Shown here: positions 51,513 to 61,038 of the stretch, piece by piece
Numbering within the stretch: the stretch's first letter is position 1
How the letters are laid out: each line of letters starts with the position of its first letter
Assembly (NCBI RefSeq): GCF_024362205.1
Contig: NZ_CP101462.1
Location: 1,764,501 to 1,828,500 of the forward strand
DNA from: Exiguobacterium aurantiacum
GTDB lineage: Bacteria; Bacillota; Bacilli; Exiguobacteriales; Exiguobacteriaceae
Length of the DNA stretch: 64,000 nt
Reading direction: 5' to 3'
Notes under the pieces: generated by a model
The model's database searches: none
What the model was told of the DNA's origin: nothing
What the model saw: only the letters and a program-made list of their open reading frames with translations
Made by a program: the position numbers and the translations under genes

Positions 51513-52570
51513 TGGGTCCACCCTTCTTTCTCAAGCAAACGATCCGTCAGTCGGTCCGGCTCCCCGGCGACGAGGTCATCCGGCACTTCTTGCCCGTCCG
51601 TCAACCAAGCGACCGGTAGTCCGCTTTCTCGGACCATTCGATACATCGCATGGATGTCGCTCGTCTCATCGGCTTTCGTGAAGATTAGCGACCGAAGCGG
51701 CAACGGTTCAAATTGGCGATAAATCATTTCCATATCCCGCATCTTCGACGTCAAGCTGAGGACGAGTGACAAGCTCGTCTCCGAGAAATCATGATAGCGC
51801 TCGAACTGCTCGACGTACGCCTCGTCGCGGAAGTTGCGACCAGCCGTATCAATCAGGATGATATCTTTCCGTGCGAACAGTTGCTTCGCCCGTTTGAAGT
51901 CATCGAAATCGTAGGCGACCTCGACCGGGATGTCTAAAATCTCGGCGTACGTTTTCAATTGTTCGATCGCCGCGATTCGATACGTGTCTGTCGTGATGAG
52001 GCCGACCGACAGACCGTGCTCGAGCTTGTAATGGGCGGCGAGTTTCGCGAGCGTCGTCGTCTTACCGACCCCGGTCGGACCGACGAGCATCATGTACCGC
52101 TTCGGTTCGGGCACAGGCAAGAAGGAACTCCGGATTTGGTCACGCACGTAGCGTTCGACGACTTCCACCGATTTTGTCGTGTAATACAGCTCATTGATCG
52201 CTTCGTCCCATGTCTCACTGTGAAACGATTCAGAGGCGAGCAGTGATTCGACGTGCGTCAGTGCCGCCGGCAAGCGTCTCGTTGCCGAGAGTTCAGGCGC
52301 AGGAATCGAGACGTTCTTCGGTTGCACTTGACGCTCTGACATCTTCACAGGTTTCGGTGTGGCGGCCGGTTTCACAGCTGCACGCGGTTTGACGGCGAGC
52401 GGCGCTTTCTCGAGCGCGGCGATGACCTCGACGTGTTGCGAGGCAAACAGGCCGAGCCAGCCTTTCTTCACTTGGCGGGAGTTCAAGATGACGGCATCGT
52501 CGCCAAACTCTTGTTTGACTTTCGTCATCGCTTCCGCCATCGTCTTGCCAGTATATTTTTTGATTTGCAT
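51491..52570 (-). CDS. flhF: SRP-type GTPase FlhF
   Basis: The 359-residue protein of the SRP54/FtsY family guides placement of flagella and assembly of the export gate. It has a basic variable N domain with a linker (about 1-120), then an NG domain: P-loop GPTGVGKTTTLAKLAAHY (about 168-185), DTYRIAAIEQLKTYAEI and DTAGRNFRDEAY, followed by FTKADETSDI. It ends inside flhG and directly abuts flhA with no gap. B. subtilis has the same order. Confidence 0.94.
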   Translation of the reverse strand: MQIKKYTGKTMAEAMTKVKQEFGDDAVILNSRQVKKGWLGLFASQHVEVIAALEKAPLAVKPRAAVKPAATPKPVKMSERQVQPKNVSIPAPELSATRRLPAALTHVESLLASESFHSETWDEAINELYYTTKSVEVVERYVRDQIRSSFLPVPEPKRYMMLVGPTGVGKTTTLAKLAAHYKLEHGLSVGLITTDTYRIAAIEQLKTYAEILDIPVEVAYDFDDFKRAKQLFARKDIILIDTAGRNFRDEAYVEQFERYHDFSETSLSLVLSLTSKMRDMEMIYRQFEPLPLRSLIFTKADETSDIHAMYRMVRESGLPVAWLTDGQEVPDDLVAGEPDRLTDRLLEKEGWTQWTKQDV

Positions 52571-54592
52571 TTAAATCACCCCAATACTTTTCACTTCAAT
52601 CGAGCTGAGCAGTTCGTTGTAGGCGAGGACCGGCACGTCCGGATAATACCGTTCGAGCAATTGTCTCACGAACAGACGAATCGTCGGCGAGCAGAGGATG
52701 ACGGCCGAGGCTCCGTAGCGTTCGAACATCGACAGTTGCTCGCCCGAACGTTCGATAATCTCGCGCGCCTGTTCCGGGTCGAGCGCCAAATAGTTGCCGA
52801 ACTCGGTTTTTTGAACGGCGTCTTGAATGAGCTGTTCGGTTTGGCCACCGAGCGTGACGACGTAGAGCGGTCCGTCCGGCGGGCTGACTTGGTCTGTCAA
52901 TTGACGAGACAAGCCTTGGCGGCAATATTCGCCGAGGATGTCGGCATCTTTCGTCACTTTGCCGTAGTCGGCCATCGTCTCGAACAAGAGCGGTAAATTG
53001 CGAATCGAGACGTGTTCTTTCAATAGATGACGTAGCACTTTTTGAATGTCCCCGATTGAGAGGACCGATGGTGTCACGTCTTCGACGAGTACCGGGTGCG
53101 TCTCTTTCAAGTGTTCGACCAACTGCTTCGTCTCTTCGCGACCAAGAAGGTCGGCCGCGTGCTTCTTGAGCGTCTCGGTCAAATGCGTCGCGACGACCGA
53201 CGGCGGATCGACGACCGTGTATCCGCTCATTTCGGCGCGGGTACGCGTCTCTTCATCGATCCAGAGGGCCGGGAGGCCGAACGCCGGTTCCGTCGTTTCA
53301 ATGCCATACACTTCCGGGTCTTCAATGCCAGGGCTCATCGCCAAATAATGATCGAGCAAGAGCTCTCCTTCGGCGACGACGTTCCCTTTCACTTTGATTC
53401 GGTATGCGTTCGGCGACAGTTGCAAATGATCACGAATCCGAACCGTCGGCAAGATGAAGCCGAGTTCAAGCGCGAGTTGACGACGAATCATGACGACCCG
53501 GTCAAGCAAATCGCCGCCTTGCGATTCATCGGCGAGCGGAATGAGCCCGTAGCCGAACTCGAATTCGATGGCATCGATTTGTAAGAGCGACACGACGGTC
53601 TCGGTAGGTGCCGATGGCTCTTCTTCCGGCAACGGTGTATCGATGACTCGTTTCATGTTGCGGCGCATCGTGTACGCCCCGTAGAAAGCGACACCGGCGA
53701 TAAAGAGCGTCACCGGGAGCAAGCTAGGCGAGATGATTCCGAGCATGATGACGATTGAGCCGGCGATATAAAGGAGCGTCGGGTTTTGACCGAGCTGGTC
53801 GACGACGTCTTCCCCTAAGTTCCCATCCGACACGGCACGCGTAACGATGATCCCGGTCGCCGTCGAGATGAGGAGTGCCGGGATTTGACCGACGAGCCCA
53901 TCCCCGATTGTCATGAGCGAGAACGTCTGGAACGCCTCACCGACCGGGAGTCCCATTTGGACGGTCCCGATGATGATCCCGAAAATCAAGTTGATGACGA
54001 CGATGATGATTCCGGCGATGGCATCCCCTTTGACGAACTTCGAGGCCCCGTCCATCGATCCGTAAAAATCAGCTTCACTTTGAATCTTTTTCCGGCGGAT
54101 TTGAGCATCCTTGTCATCGATTAGCCCTGAGTTCAAGTCGGCATCGATCGCCATCTGTTTACCAGGCATCGCGTCGAGTGTGAAGCGGGCCGAGACTTCG
54201 GATACACGCTCGGCCCCTTTCGTGATGACGACGAATTGGATGATGACGAGGATGAGGAAGACGACGAACCCGACGAGCACGTTCCCGCCGACGACGAAGT
54301 TCCCGAACGTGGCGATGACTTCCCCACCGTATCCGGTCGATAAAATCGAGCGCGTCGTCGACACGTTCAATCCGAGCCGGAACAGCGTCACGATCAGTAA
54401 GAGCGAAGGGAAGACCGAGAAGTCGAGTGCTTCGCGCGCGTTCATCGCAACGAGTAGAATCAGCAAGGCGATGAGTATATTAACAATGATTAAAAAATCT
54501 AATATGAACCCCGGTAACGGGATGACGAGCATGACGACGATCATGAGAACGCCAATCAATACCGCGAAATCTTTCGCTTTTACAGCCAACAC
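52571..54592 (-). CDS. flhA: Flagellar type III export protein FlhA
   Basis: The 673-residue inner-membrane export-gate protein has about eight membrane helices (to about residue 310) followed by a cytoplasmic domain that binds chaperone-substrate complexes. It includes the FHIPEP-type region: RFTLDAMPGKQMAIDADLNSGLID is the conserved cytoplasmic loop. The start is a GTG after GGAGGAG. It couples proton flow to flagellar protein export. Neighbours flhB and flhF are 10 and 0 bases away. Confidence 0.95.
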   Translation of the reverse strand: MLAVKAKDFAVLIGVLMIVVMLVIPLPGFILDFLIIVNILIALLILLVAMNAREALDFSVFPSLLLIVTLFRLGLNVSTTRSILSTGYGGEVIATFGNFVVGGNVLVGFVVFLILVIIQFVVITKGAERVSEVSARFTLDAMPGKQMAIDADLNSGLIDDKDAQIRRKKIQSEADFYGSMDGASKFVKGDAIAGIIIVVINLIFGIIIGTVQMGLPVGEAFQTFSLMTIGDGLVGQIPALLISTATGIIVTRAVSDGNLGEDVVDQLGQNPTLLYIAGSIVIMLGIISPSLLPVTLFIAGVAFYGAYTMRRNMKRVIDTPLPEEEPSAPTETVVSLLQIDAIEFEFGYGLIPLADESQGGDLLDRVVMIRRQLALELGFILPTVRIRDHLQLSPNAYRIKVKGNVVAEGELLLDHYLAMSPGIEDPEVYGIETTEPAFGLPALWIDEETRTRAEMSGYTVVDPPSVVATHLTETLKKHAADLLGREETKQLVEHLKETHPVLVEDVTPSVLSIGDIQKVLRHLLKEHVSIRNLPLLFETMADYGKVTKDADILGEYCRQGLSRQLTDQVSPPDGPLYVVTLGGQTEQLIQDAVQKTEFGNYLALDPEQAREIIERSGEQLSMFERYGASAVILCSPTIRLFVRQLLERYYPDVPVLAYNELLSSIEVKSIGVI

Positions 54593-54602
54593 ATACTCCT
54601 CC

Positions 54603-55694
54603 TCAAGACGGTTGTTTCAATTGATAGACGAACGCGAGCACTTCGGCGATCGCCTGATAAAACGACTCGTCAACGACTTCCCCGATGTCCATTTGGGCGT
54701 ACAGGGCACGGGCCAACGGTTTATTTTCCACAATCGGGATGTCATGTTCTTTGGCCGCGTCGCGGATGTTGAAGGCGACTTGGTCGACGCCTTTGGCGAC
54801 GACGAGCGGCGCAAAGTCTTTCGTGTCGTCATAGCGAATGACGACGGCATAATGGGTCGGGTTCGTGATGACGACGTCCGCGTTCGGAATTTCTTGCATC
54901 ATGCGGCGCATCGCCATCTCCCGTTGTTGTTGTTTAATCTTTGACTTGATGAGCGGGTCACCTTCGCTGTTTTTATATTCATCTTTCACGTCTTGTTTCG
55001 ACATGCGAATCGATTTTTCAAAATCGAATCGTTGGTAGAAGAAATCGAGCAGCGCGAGCGCGAGTAAGGCGACACTGACCCATAGTCCGAGTTCGATTGT
55101 GATGCTCGCGAGTGCGATGACCGATTCACGGACATGTTCGACCGCCATCCGGGACAGCTCTTTTTGGTTTTGCCAGAGCACGGCAACAGCAGTCGTCAGG
55201 ATAATCAATAATTTGAATAAGGACTTTAAAAATTCGACGACTGCTTTCATGCTGATAATCCGTTTGACCCCTTTGATTGGATCGATGCGTTCGAGCTTCG
55301 GTTGAATCGCCTCGGTCGAGAACAACGTCCCGATTTGAAGGTAGTTGATCAAAATCCCGAACACGACCGCGACGACGAAGAACGGACCGACAATCAGGCC
55401 GACACGAAGCAACAAATCGGTGAGCATCCCAGACAAGCCATTCGATAAGTCGAACAATAAATAGCTCGTACCGAGCAAATCTTTCGTCAAGCCGAACAGC
55501 TGCTTGCCGAGATACGGCCCAAAAAACGATAACATGAGAAACATCGCGAACAAGGCAAAAGCACCGGTCAAATCGGCCGACTTGGCGACTTGTCCTTTCT
55601 TGCGCGAGTCTTCCCGCTTTCGTGGGGTCGCTTTTTCGGTTTTTTCTCCTGCAAAAAATTGAAGATCGACCGATAAGGTATATAGAGGCTTCAT
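54603..55694 (-). CDS. flhB: Flagellar export switch protein FlhB
   Basis: The 363-residue protein switches the export apparatus from hook to filament substrates. Residues up to about 35 are charged (EKTEKATPRKREDSRKKGQ), four membrane helices follow, and the cytoplasmic domain has the autocleavage site NPTH in VVITNPTHYAVVIRYD. Autocleavage between Asn and Pro is well known for the family. The ATG overlaps the fliR stop by 4 bases, and the order fliR-flhB-flhA fits B. subtilis. Confidence 0.95.
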   Translation of the reverse strand: MKPLYTLSVDLQFFAGEKTEKATPRKREDSRKKGQVAKSADLTGAFALFAMFLMLSFFGPYLGKQLFGLTKDLLGTSYLLFDLSNGLSGMLTDLLLRVGLIVGPFFVVAVVFGILINYLQIGTLFSTEAIQPKLERIDPIKGVKRIISMKAVVEFLKSLFKLLIILTTAVAVLWQNQKELSRMAVEHVRESVIALASITIELGLWVSVALLALALLDFFYQRFDFEKSIRMSKQDVKDEYKNSEGDPLIKSKIKQQQREMAMRRMMQEIPNADVVITNPTHYAVVIRYDDTKDFAPLVVAKGVDQVAFNIRDAAKEHDIPIVENKPLARALYAQMDIGEVVDESFYQAIAEVLAFVYQLKQPS

Positions 55695-56461
55695 GAGGCG
55701 TCTCCTAGCAATGTCATAAAATCACGCAACACTTCTTGTAAGATCGGGATGAACTGACTGATGCCGTTCAAGGTCAAACCCATCATGACGACCATGACCG
55801 AGAATCCCGCAATCAGTTTGAATGAGAATCCGATTGCAAAAATATTGAACTGCGGGGCCGATTTCGCCAAGAACCCAAGCGCCATGTCGACGAGCAAGAG
55901 TGACGCCATGAGCGGAAAGGCAAGCTGCAAAGCGACCATCATCGTCATCGTGACGACCTTGACGGCCATCATGAGCGATGCTTCACTGAAGTCGATGATC
56001 GGCTGGCCCGGCGGATAAATTTGAAAGCTATAATAGATGCCGTCGATTAACAATAAATGTAAGTTACTCGACAACATGATAAACAACGTAAAGATGTAAT
56101 AAAATCGTCCGATTAACGGCGACTGTCCTCCGAACATCGGGTCGTACGCCGATGCCATCGCGAGTCCGAGCTGTAAATCGATGACGCCGCCCGCAATCTG
56201 AGGCGCGAAGAATAAAATGTTAATCAAAATGCCGAGCACCAACCCGATCAACACTTCGTACAAGACTTGCAAGATGTACGCTTGACCGAGATCGAGCGGC
56301 TCTGTCACCGTGAACATCGCATAGTACGCTAAAAAGGCACTGAACGCGACGCGGTGCATGACCGGCAGTTGCCGGGACGAAAATAACGGGACGCTCACGA
56401 AGAAGCCGGAAAGACGGGCGAACGTCAATCCATAGAGACTGATGAAATCGACCGCGTTCAT
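55691..56461 (-). CDS. fliR: Flagellar export protein FliR
   Basis: The 256-residue membrane protein with about six helices forms, with FliP and FliQ, the export pore at the base of the flagellum. The N-terminal LYGLTFARLSGFFVSVPLFSS and central GGVIDLQLGLAMASAYDP segments match FliR. Its start overlaps the fliQ end by 4 bases. ATG begins MNAVDFISLYG. Confidence 0.93.
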   Translation of the reverse strand: MNAVDFISLYGLTFARLSGFFVSVPLFSSRQLPVMHRVAFSAFLAYYAMFTVTEPLDLGQAYILQVLYEVLIGLVLGILINILFFAPQIAGGVIDLQLGLAMASAYDPMFGGQSPLIGRFYYIFTLFIMLSSNLHLLLIDGIYYSFQIYPPGQPIIDFSEASLMMAVKVVTMTMMVALQLAFPLMASLLLVDMALGFLAKSAPQFNIFAIGFSFKLIAGFSVMVVMMGLTLNGISQFIPILQEVLRDFMTLLGDAS

Positions 56462-56730
56462 TTCGAGGCGACCTCGACCATCAGTTCAAAAATCAAACGG
56501 GTGAACCCTTCGATTTGTTGCAGCATCCAAGGCCCAAAGACGACGAGCCCGATAAAGACCGAGACGATCTTTGGGACGAACGATAGTGTCTGCTCTTGAA
56601 TTTGTGTCGTCGCCTGTAAAATCGAAATGACGAGACCGACGACGAGCGAGATCAATAAGAGCGGCATCGAGATTTTCAATAACGTCCACACACTCTCCGT
56701 CGCCAAATAGATGACCATTTCCTGCGTCAT
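56458..56730 (-). CDS. fliQ: Flagellar export protein FliQ
   Basis: The 90-residue protein has two hydrophobic hairpin helices (about 15-40 and 50-75), with VVGLVISILQATTQIQEQTLSFVPKI the conserved centre. It is a small subunit of the export pore. ATG follows AGGAGGAACGAAT. It ends in a 4-base overlap with fliR. Confidence 0.94.
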   Translation of the reverse strand: MTQEMVIYLATESVWTLLKISMPLLLISLVVGLVISILQATTQIQEQTLSFVPKIVSVFIGLVVFGPWMLQQIEGFTRLIFELMVEVASK

Positions 56731-56741
56731 ATTCGTTCCTC

Positions 56742-57407
56742 CTACATACTTCTAAGCAAGGACTCCACAATCAAGTGCCATCCATCCACCAACACAAACA
56801 GTAACAATTTGAACGGCAATGCGATCATGACCGGCGGAAGCATCATCATCCCCATTGACATGAGGACACTCGCCACGACCATATCGATAATCAAAAATGG
56901 CAAGAAGATCATGAATCCGATTTGGAACGCCGTTTTTAACTCGCTAATCGCATAGGCCGGGACCATCGCGAGCAGCGGAACATCTTCGACCGACTCAGGT
57001 TGCTCATAGTTCCCATATTTAATGAATAATTGCAAATCTTCTTGGCGCGTGTATTGGGCCATGAACCGCTTCATCGTATTCCCTGCCTCTTCGAACGCCT
57101 CGTCTTGACTGATCCGGTCGTCCATATACGGCGAGAGGGCCTTGTCATTCAACTCTGATAGCACAGGCGACATGACGAACAACGTGATGAACAGGGCGAG
57201 CCCGATAATCAGCTGGTTCGGCGGCGTCTGTTGCGTCCCAAGTGCCGGACGGATGAACGAAAGCACGACGACGACCCGTGTGAAACAAGTCATCAAGATT
57301 AAAAACGATGGTGCGAGCGTGAGCAAGGTGAGCACGACCAACAATTTGATTGAGGTCGATGTACTGTCTGGCGTCTCCAAGTTGATTAATTGTTCAATCG
57401 TCGTCAT
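56742..57407 (-). CDS. fliP: Flagellar export protein FliP
   Basis: The 221-residue core export-pore subunit has four main hydrophobic helices. Visible motifs are APSFLILMTCFTRVVVVLSF, a family hallmark, and MGMMMLPPVMIALPFKLLLFVLVDGWHL at the C terminus. The N-terminal 20 residues are hydrophilic with no evident cleaved signal, as in several Firmicutes FliP. Its ATG overlaps the fliO stop by 4 bases. Confidence 0.95.
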   Translation of the reverse strand: MTTIEQLINLETPDSTSTSIKLLVVLTLLTLAPSFLILMTCFTRVVVVLSFIRPALGTQQTPPNQLIIGLALFITLFVMSPVLSELNDKALSPYMDDRISQDEAFEEAGNTMKRFMAQYTRQEDLQLFIKYGNYEQPESVEDVPLLAMVPAYAISELKTAFQIGFMIFLPFLIIDMVVASVLMSMGMMMLPPVMIALPFKLLLFVLVDGWHLIVESLLRSM

Positions 57408-57898
57408 CGTTTCTTCCTCACTTCTTCAATCTGGGCCAACTGTTGTTTGAACGTGTCGAGGAAAGCCGACGAGTTCGACTGGTTCAAGGCCGGGGCATCG
57501 AGCGCCGCCTCGTCCATCGCTTCGGCATCAATCCGGTCGAGCAATTGAATCGAGTCACCGACACCGAGCACGTACACTTGTTCACCGAGCTTAACGAGTT
57601 GCACCGAACGGTCTTTGCCGAGCGGGACACCGCCGAGATGGGTCAAATGCTGAGCCGACTTCACGCCTTGCGTCCGTGCGTTCAACCAACGTACGAGGAC
57701 GAGGAACCCACCGATGACGACGACCAGGCTCAAGATGAGCTTGATGGCCGTGCCGACCGATGAGACGGCCGATGTGACCGGTTCGTCTTTCGTGTCTGGC
57801 TGTTGCTGTTCGAACTGTTGGTCGACGGTGGCGGCCTCGACCGTGGCCGGGATGAATAACCCAGCCACGAGAAGGATAATCAACCACCACTTGTTCAT
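57404..57898 (-). CDS. fliO: Flagellar biosynthesis protein FliO (FliZ)
   Basis: The 164-residue protein has a likely signal sequence (1-22, WWLIILLVAGLFIPATVEA), an extracytoplasmic linker, one membrane helix (about 50-70, IKLILSLVVVIGGFLVLVRWL) and a cytoplasmic FliO domain (QHLTHLGGVPLGKDRSVQLVKLGEQVYVLGVGDSI). It helps FliP assemble. In B. subtilis it is called fliZ. The start overlaps the cheY stop by 4 bases. Confidence 0.87.
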   Translation of the reverse strand: MNKWWLIILLVAGLFIPATVEAATVDQQFEQQQPDTKDEPVTSAVSSVGTAIKLILSLVVVIGGFLVLVRWLNARTQGVKSAQHLTHLGGVPLGKDRSVQLVKLGEQVYVLGVGDSIQLLDRIDAEAMDEAALDAPALNQSNSSAFLDTFKQQLAQIEEVRKKR

Positions 57899-58260
57899 TG
57901 TGCGACCGTTTTTGAGACTGCCTCGACAACACGTTCAGCGTTGAACGGTTTGACGATGAAGTCTTTTGCCCCTGCTTGAATCGCATCGATGACCATCGCT
58001 TGTTGTCCCATCGCCGAACACATGATGACTTTCGCGTTCGAATCGAACCCGCGGATTTCTTTCAAGGCTGCCAAGCCGTCCATTTCTGGCATCGTGATGT
58101 CGAGCGTGACGAGATCGGGCATGAGCTCACGATATTTCGCGACTGCATCGACACCGTTCTCCGCTTCTCCGACGACTTCAAATCCATTCTTTGTCAAGAT
58201 ATCCTTAATCATCATGCGCATGAACGCCGCATCATCTACCACTAAAATTTTTGCACTCAT
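57895..58260 (-). CDS. cheY: Chemotaxis response regulator CheY
   Basis: The 121-residue single-domain receiver controls flagellar rotation. D9/D10 and D54 (TLDITMPEMDG) form the acidic pocket, with CSAMGQQ and KDFIVKPF carrying the conserved Ser/Thr and Lys. It is phosphorylated by CheA and dephosphorylated by CheC and FliY. ATG follows TTAAGGAGGAAGAACA. Confidence 0.97.
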   Translation of the reverse strand: MSAKILVVDDAAFMRMMIKDILTKNGFEVVGEAENGVDAVAKYRELMPDLVTLDITMPEMDGLAALKEIRGFDSNAKVIMCSAMGQQAMVIDAIQAGAKDFIVKPFNAERVVEAVSKTVAQ

Positions 58261-58272
58261 TGTTCTTCCTCC

Positions 58273-59379
58273 TTAAACGATGCCAATCCGCTCGTGCGGT
58301 TGGATAATTTCTGTTACACGGACGCCGAAGTTCTCTTCGATGACGACGACTTCGCCGCGGGCGATCCGTTGTTGGTTCACATAAATATCGACCGGCTCAC
58401 CGGCTAGTTTATCGAGTTCGATGATCGACCCTTGCGACAACTCGAGCACTTCGCGGACCGAACGTTTCGTCCGTCCGAGCTCGACCGTCACGCTGAGCGG
58501 GACATCATATAAGAGACCGAGGTTCGCTGGAATCGATTCGTTCGTCGTTGGTGCATGCAATGGCATAAATTCGGCTTGACTGACAGCGACTTCCGGTGCC
58601 GACTTCACTTCTTGACGAACTGGTGGCGGTGGCGCAGCAGCGGCCGGTGCTTTCGGTGCCTCTGGCTTCGGAGCGGCCGCAGCCGGTGCGACCGGTTGTG
58701 GCGCGGTGGCCGTCATCAGTTCATTGACGAGTTGCTTCCCGAATTGAATCGGTGCGATTTGGACGATTTTTGAATCGATTAACGTACCGACTTTCAAGTT
58801 GAACTCGATTAACACCATCGTTTCCCAAAGTTCAAGACGATCGATAATCGTCTGGGTCTTCGTCGCATCGAACACTTCGACGAGCGGCGGTGAGATATCG
58901 ATTTTTTTCGAGAACACGGTCGACAATGACGTCGCCGCTGCTCCCATCATTTGGTTCATCGCTTCTTGCACGGCCGAGAGCCGGATTTCATCCAACCCTT
59001 CCGGATCGACATCGATTCCGTTCCCGCCGAGCATCAAGTCCGAGATGATGGCGGCGTCTTCACGTGTCAACACGAGGACGTTTTCGCCTTTCAAGCCTTC
59101 GGTGTAACCGACGCGAAGCGCCACGTGCGGTGTCGGATAACGCTCACGGAGCGCATCGATTGTGACTTCGCTGACGATCGGGGTCGTGATTTCTACTTTT
59201 TGTTGCAGTAACGTCGATAACGCCGTCGCCGAGTTTCCGAACGAGATATTCCCAATCTCTCCTAAAGCGTCGCTCTCCATCGAGTCAAGATGCTCTTCGG
59301 GCTTCGCCTCTGATTTTGACGAATCGCTCGTCCCTCGCAATAACGCGTCTATTTCATCTTGTGACAACATCTCACTCAT
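58273..59379 (-). CDS. fliY: Flagellar motor switch phosphatase FliY
   Basis: The 368-residue protein combines three parts: an N-terminal EIDALLRG peptide (about 7-14) that binds CheY-P, a CheC-like phosphatase domain with two E-x-x-N sites (LGEIGNISFGNSATALS and EAMNQMMGAAATSLS), a Pro/Ala/Lys linker (about 215-260), and a FliN-type C domain (VTVELGRTKRSVREVLELSQGS). It sits in the motor C-ring in place of FliN and removes phosphate from CheY. The start overlaps fliM by 4 bases. Confidence 0.95.
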   Translation of the reverse strand: MSEMLSQDEIDALLRGTSDSSKSEAKPEEHLDSMESDALGEIGNISFGNSATALSTLLQQKVEITTPIVSEVTIDALRERYPTPHVALRVGYTEGLKGENVLVLTREDAAIISDLMLGGNGIDVDPEGLDEIRLSAVQEAMNQMMGAAATSLSTVFSKKIDISPPLVEVFDATKTQTIIDRLELWETMVLIEFNLKVGTLIDSKIVQIAPIQFGKQLVNELMTATAPQPVAPAAAAPKPEAPKAPAAAAPPPPVRQEVKSAPEVAVSQAEFMPLHAPTTNESIPANLGLLYDVPLSVTVELGRTKRSVREVLELSQGSIIELDKLAGEPVDIYVNQQRIARGEVVVIEENFGVRVTEIIQPHERIGIV

Positions 59380-60365
59380 TGCTCTTCCTCCTTCACCCGG
59401 TGGAGCACTTGGACCGCCATCCGCTTCCCGCTCACACCGACTTGCCCTTTGAACACTTTATTTTCCCCTACCATGATGGATAACGGGTCTTTCGCTAATT
59501 GATCGAGCGTCAAACAATCGCCGACCTCTAAATGTAACAAGTCACCAAACGTGATCGACGTCTCTCCGAGCAGGGACACGACTTCAACCGTCGAGTTCAT
59601 CAATTGGGCTTTGAGCGGTTCTTTGCTGTTACCGCTCGCGTTGCGGCGGTTGGCCTCCTGCATCCAGTAATGGCTCGACAGTTTGGATAAGACCGGCTCG
59701 ATCGTCACGAACGGTAAGCAGACGTTGATCGTGCCGCTCACTTCGCCGATGGTGACACCGATCGAGATGAGGACGACCGTCTCGTTCGGCGAGACGAGTT
59801 GAAGAAACTGGGGATTAACTTCGACCGCGGTCATCTCTGACTTGATCTCCGCAATCGACTCCCACGCCTCCCCGTATCCGGCAAACGCTCGTTTATACAA
59901 CTGGGTCAAGATGCGCATCTCGATTTCGGTGAAGCTCTCGACTTTTTCGATTTCGACCCCGGGACCACCGAGCAGGCGGTCGAGCATCGCGTAGGAGATG
60001 TTCGGGTTGACCTCGATGATGAAGCGGCCGTTGAGCGGCGGAGCCTCAATCAAGTTGATCATCGTCATACTCGGAATGGAATGAATGAATTCATCGTACG
60101 GGAGCTGCTCGACCGAGTTGACCGTGAACTGCACGTACGTCCGGAGCTGCGCCGAAAAGAACGTCGTCAACATGCGTGTGAAATGTTCATGGATTCGGGT
60201 CAGACTTCGGATTTGGTCTTTCGAGAAGCGGACCGCCCGTTTAAAGTCATATTGCCGAACCTTCCGCTCTTCTTCTTGATTTAAAAACGAGTCGGCTTCG
60301 ACGTCCCCGCTGCTTAACGCCGATAGCAAGGCATCAATTTCTTGTTGAGATAAGACTTCTCCCAT
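59376..60365 (-). CDS. fliM: Flagellar motor switch protein FliM
   Basis: The 329-residue C-ring protein begins with the CheY-binding EIDALLSAL peptide (9-17), followed by the CheC-like middle domain and a C-terminal SpoA domain (LGETSITFGDLLHLEVGDCLTLDQ). Motif SLTRIHEHFTRMLTTFFSAQLR is characteristic. It transfers the CheY-P signal to rotor switching. It overlaps fliY and lies 9 bases from fliL. Confidence 0.95.
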   Translation of the reverse strand: MGEVLSQQEIDALLSALSSGDVEADSFLNQEEERKVRQYDFKRAVRFSKDQIRSLTRIHEHFTRMLTTFFSAQLRTYVQFTVNSVEQLPYDEFIHSIPSMTMINLIEAPPLNGRFIIEVNPNISYAMLDRLLGGPGVEIEKVESFTEIEMRILTQLYKRAFAGYGEAWESIAEIKSEMTAVEVNPQFLQLVSPNETVVLISIGVTIGEVSGTINVCLPFVTIEPVLSKLSSHYWMQEANRRNASGNSKEPLKAQLMNSTVEVVSLLGETSITFGDLLHLEVGDCLTLDQLAKDPLSIMVGENKVFKGQVGVSGKRMAVQVLHRVKEEEQ

Positions 60366-60374
60366 GATGCCACC

Positions 60375-60824
60375 TCACTGTATGATTTTCTTCGTCATAT
60401 AGACTCGTTGGACCTCACCTGACTCCAACAGGCCGTTTAATTGTTTACGGAGCGACTGCTCAAACTTCTGCATGTCCTCTTTCGTCGTGAGCTGGGCTTT
60501 CGTCATGCCGGCCAAATCCCCGAGAATGACGTTATGCACCTGGAACTTCCGAAGTTCGAGATCTTCTTTCGTCTCGGCGGCATCGGTCACGATCGTGAAC
60601 TGGACGTTGATGAAACGCTCATCTTGAATGTTCGTTGTCATGTCGTCCGTCGTGAAGCTTCGTTCGGCCAACTCTTCGGCCGTGACCGGTTTTGTCTTCG
60701 CAGTCACGTTGTCACCAAATAAATATTTATAAGTCATGAATCCAGCCCCGCCCATTACGAGCAGGACGACTAGCAGGATGAGCACCATCTTCATGGCGCC
60801 ACCTTTTTGTTTTTCTTCACTCAT
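60375..60824 (-). CDS. fliL: Flagellar basal-body protein FliL
   Basis: The 149-residue single-pass membrane protein has one N-terminal helix (about 13-35, MKMVLILLVVLLVMGGAGFMTY) and an extracytoplasmic domain. The end (LLESGEVQRVYMTKKIIQ) is typical. FliL supports stator function. The frame extends 11 codons upstream; ATG at 60824 has GAGGTGAAGAAG and overlaps the flbD end by 8 bases. Confidence 0.9.
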   Translation of the reverse strand: MSEEKQKGGAMKMVLILLVVLLVMGGAGFMTYKYLFGDNVTAKTKPVTAEELAERSFTTDDMTTNIQDERFINVQFTIVTDAAETKEDLELRKFQVHNVILGDLAGMTKAQLTTKEDMQKFEQSLRKQLNGLLESGEVQRVYMTKKIIQ

Positions 60825-61038
60825 CTTCTTCTTCACCTCGTATGCCTGTCGTTCCAACTAGACCAATCGATGCATAAAATGCGATCGTCCGGTCGATGAT
60901 TTGTTGTTTCGTCTCGCTGACGATATAGGTCTTTCCGTTGTATAGGTGAATGATTGTGTCAGGTTCAGCCTTGACCGTCTCGATGAACAAGGCGTTCAAC
61001 ACGAGTTCTTCACCACGGAGCGTCGTGACGTGAATCAT
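60817..61038 (-). CDS. swrD: FlbD/SwrD family flagellar protein
   Basis: The 73-residue protein begins MIHVTTLRGEELVLNALFIETV and has IVSETKQQIIDRTIAFYASI, the FlbD family pattern. B. subtilis SwrD (YlzI) has the same place between flgE and fliL and is needed for full motor power during swarming. It ends with an acidic tail EEEDE. It overlaps both neighbours by 1 and 8 bases. Confidence 0.9.
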   Translation of the reverse strand: MIHVTTLRGEELVLNALFIETVKAEPDTIIHLYNGKTYIVSETKQQIIDRTIAFYASIGLVGTTGIRGEEEDE

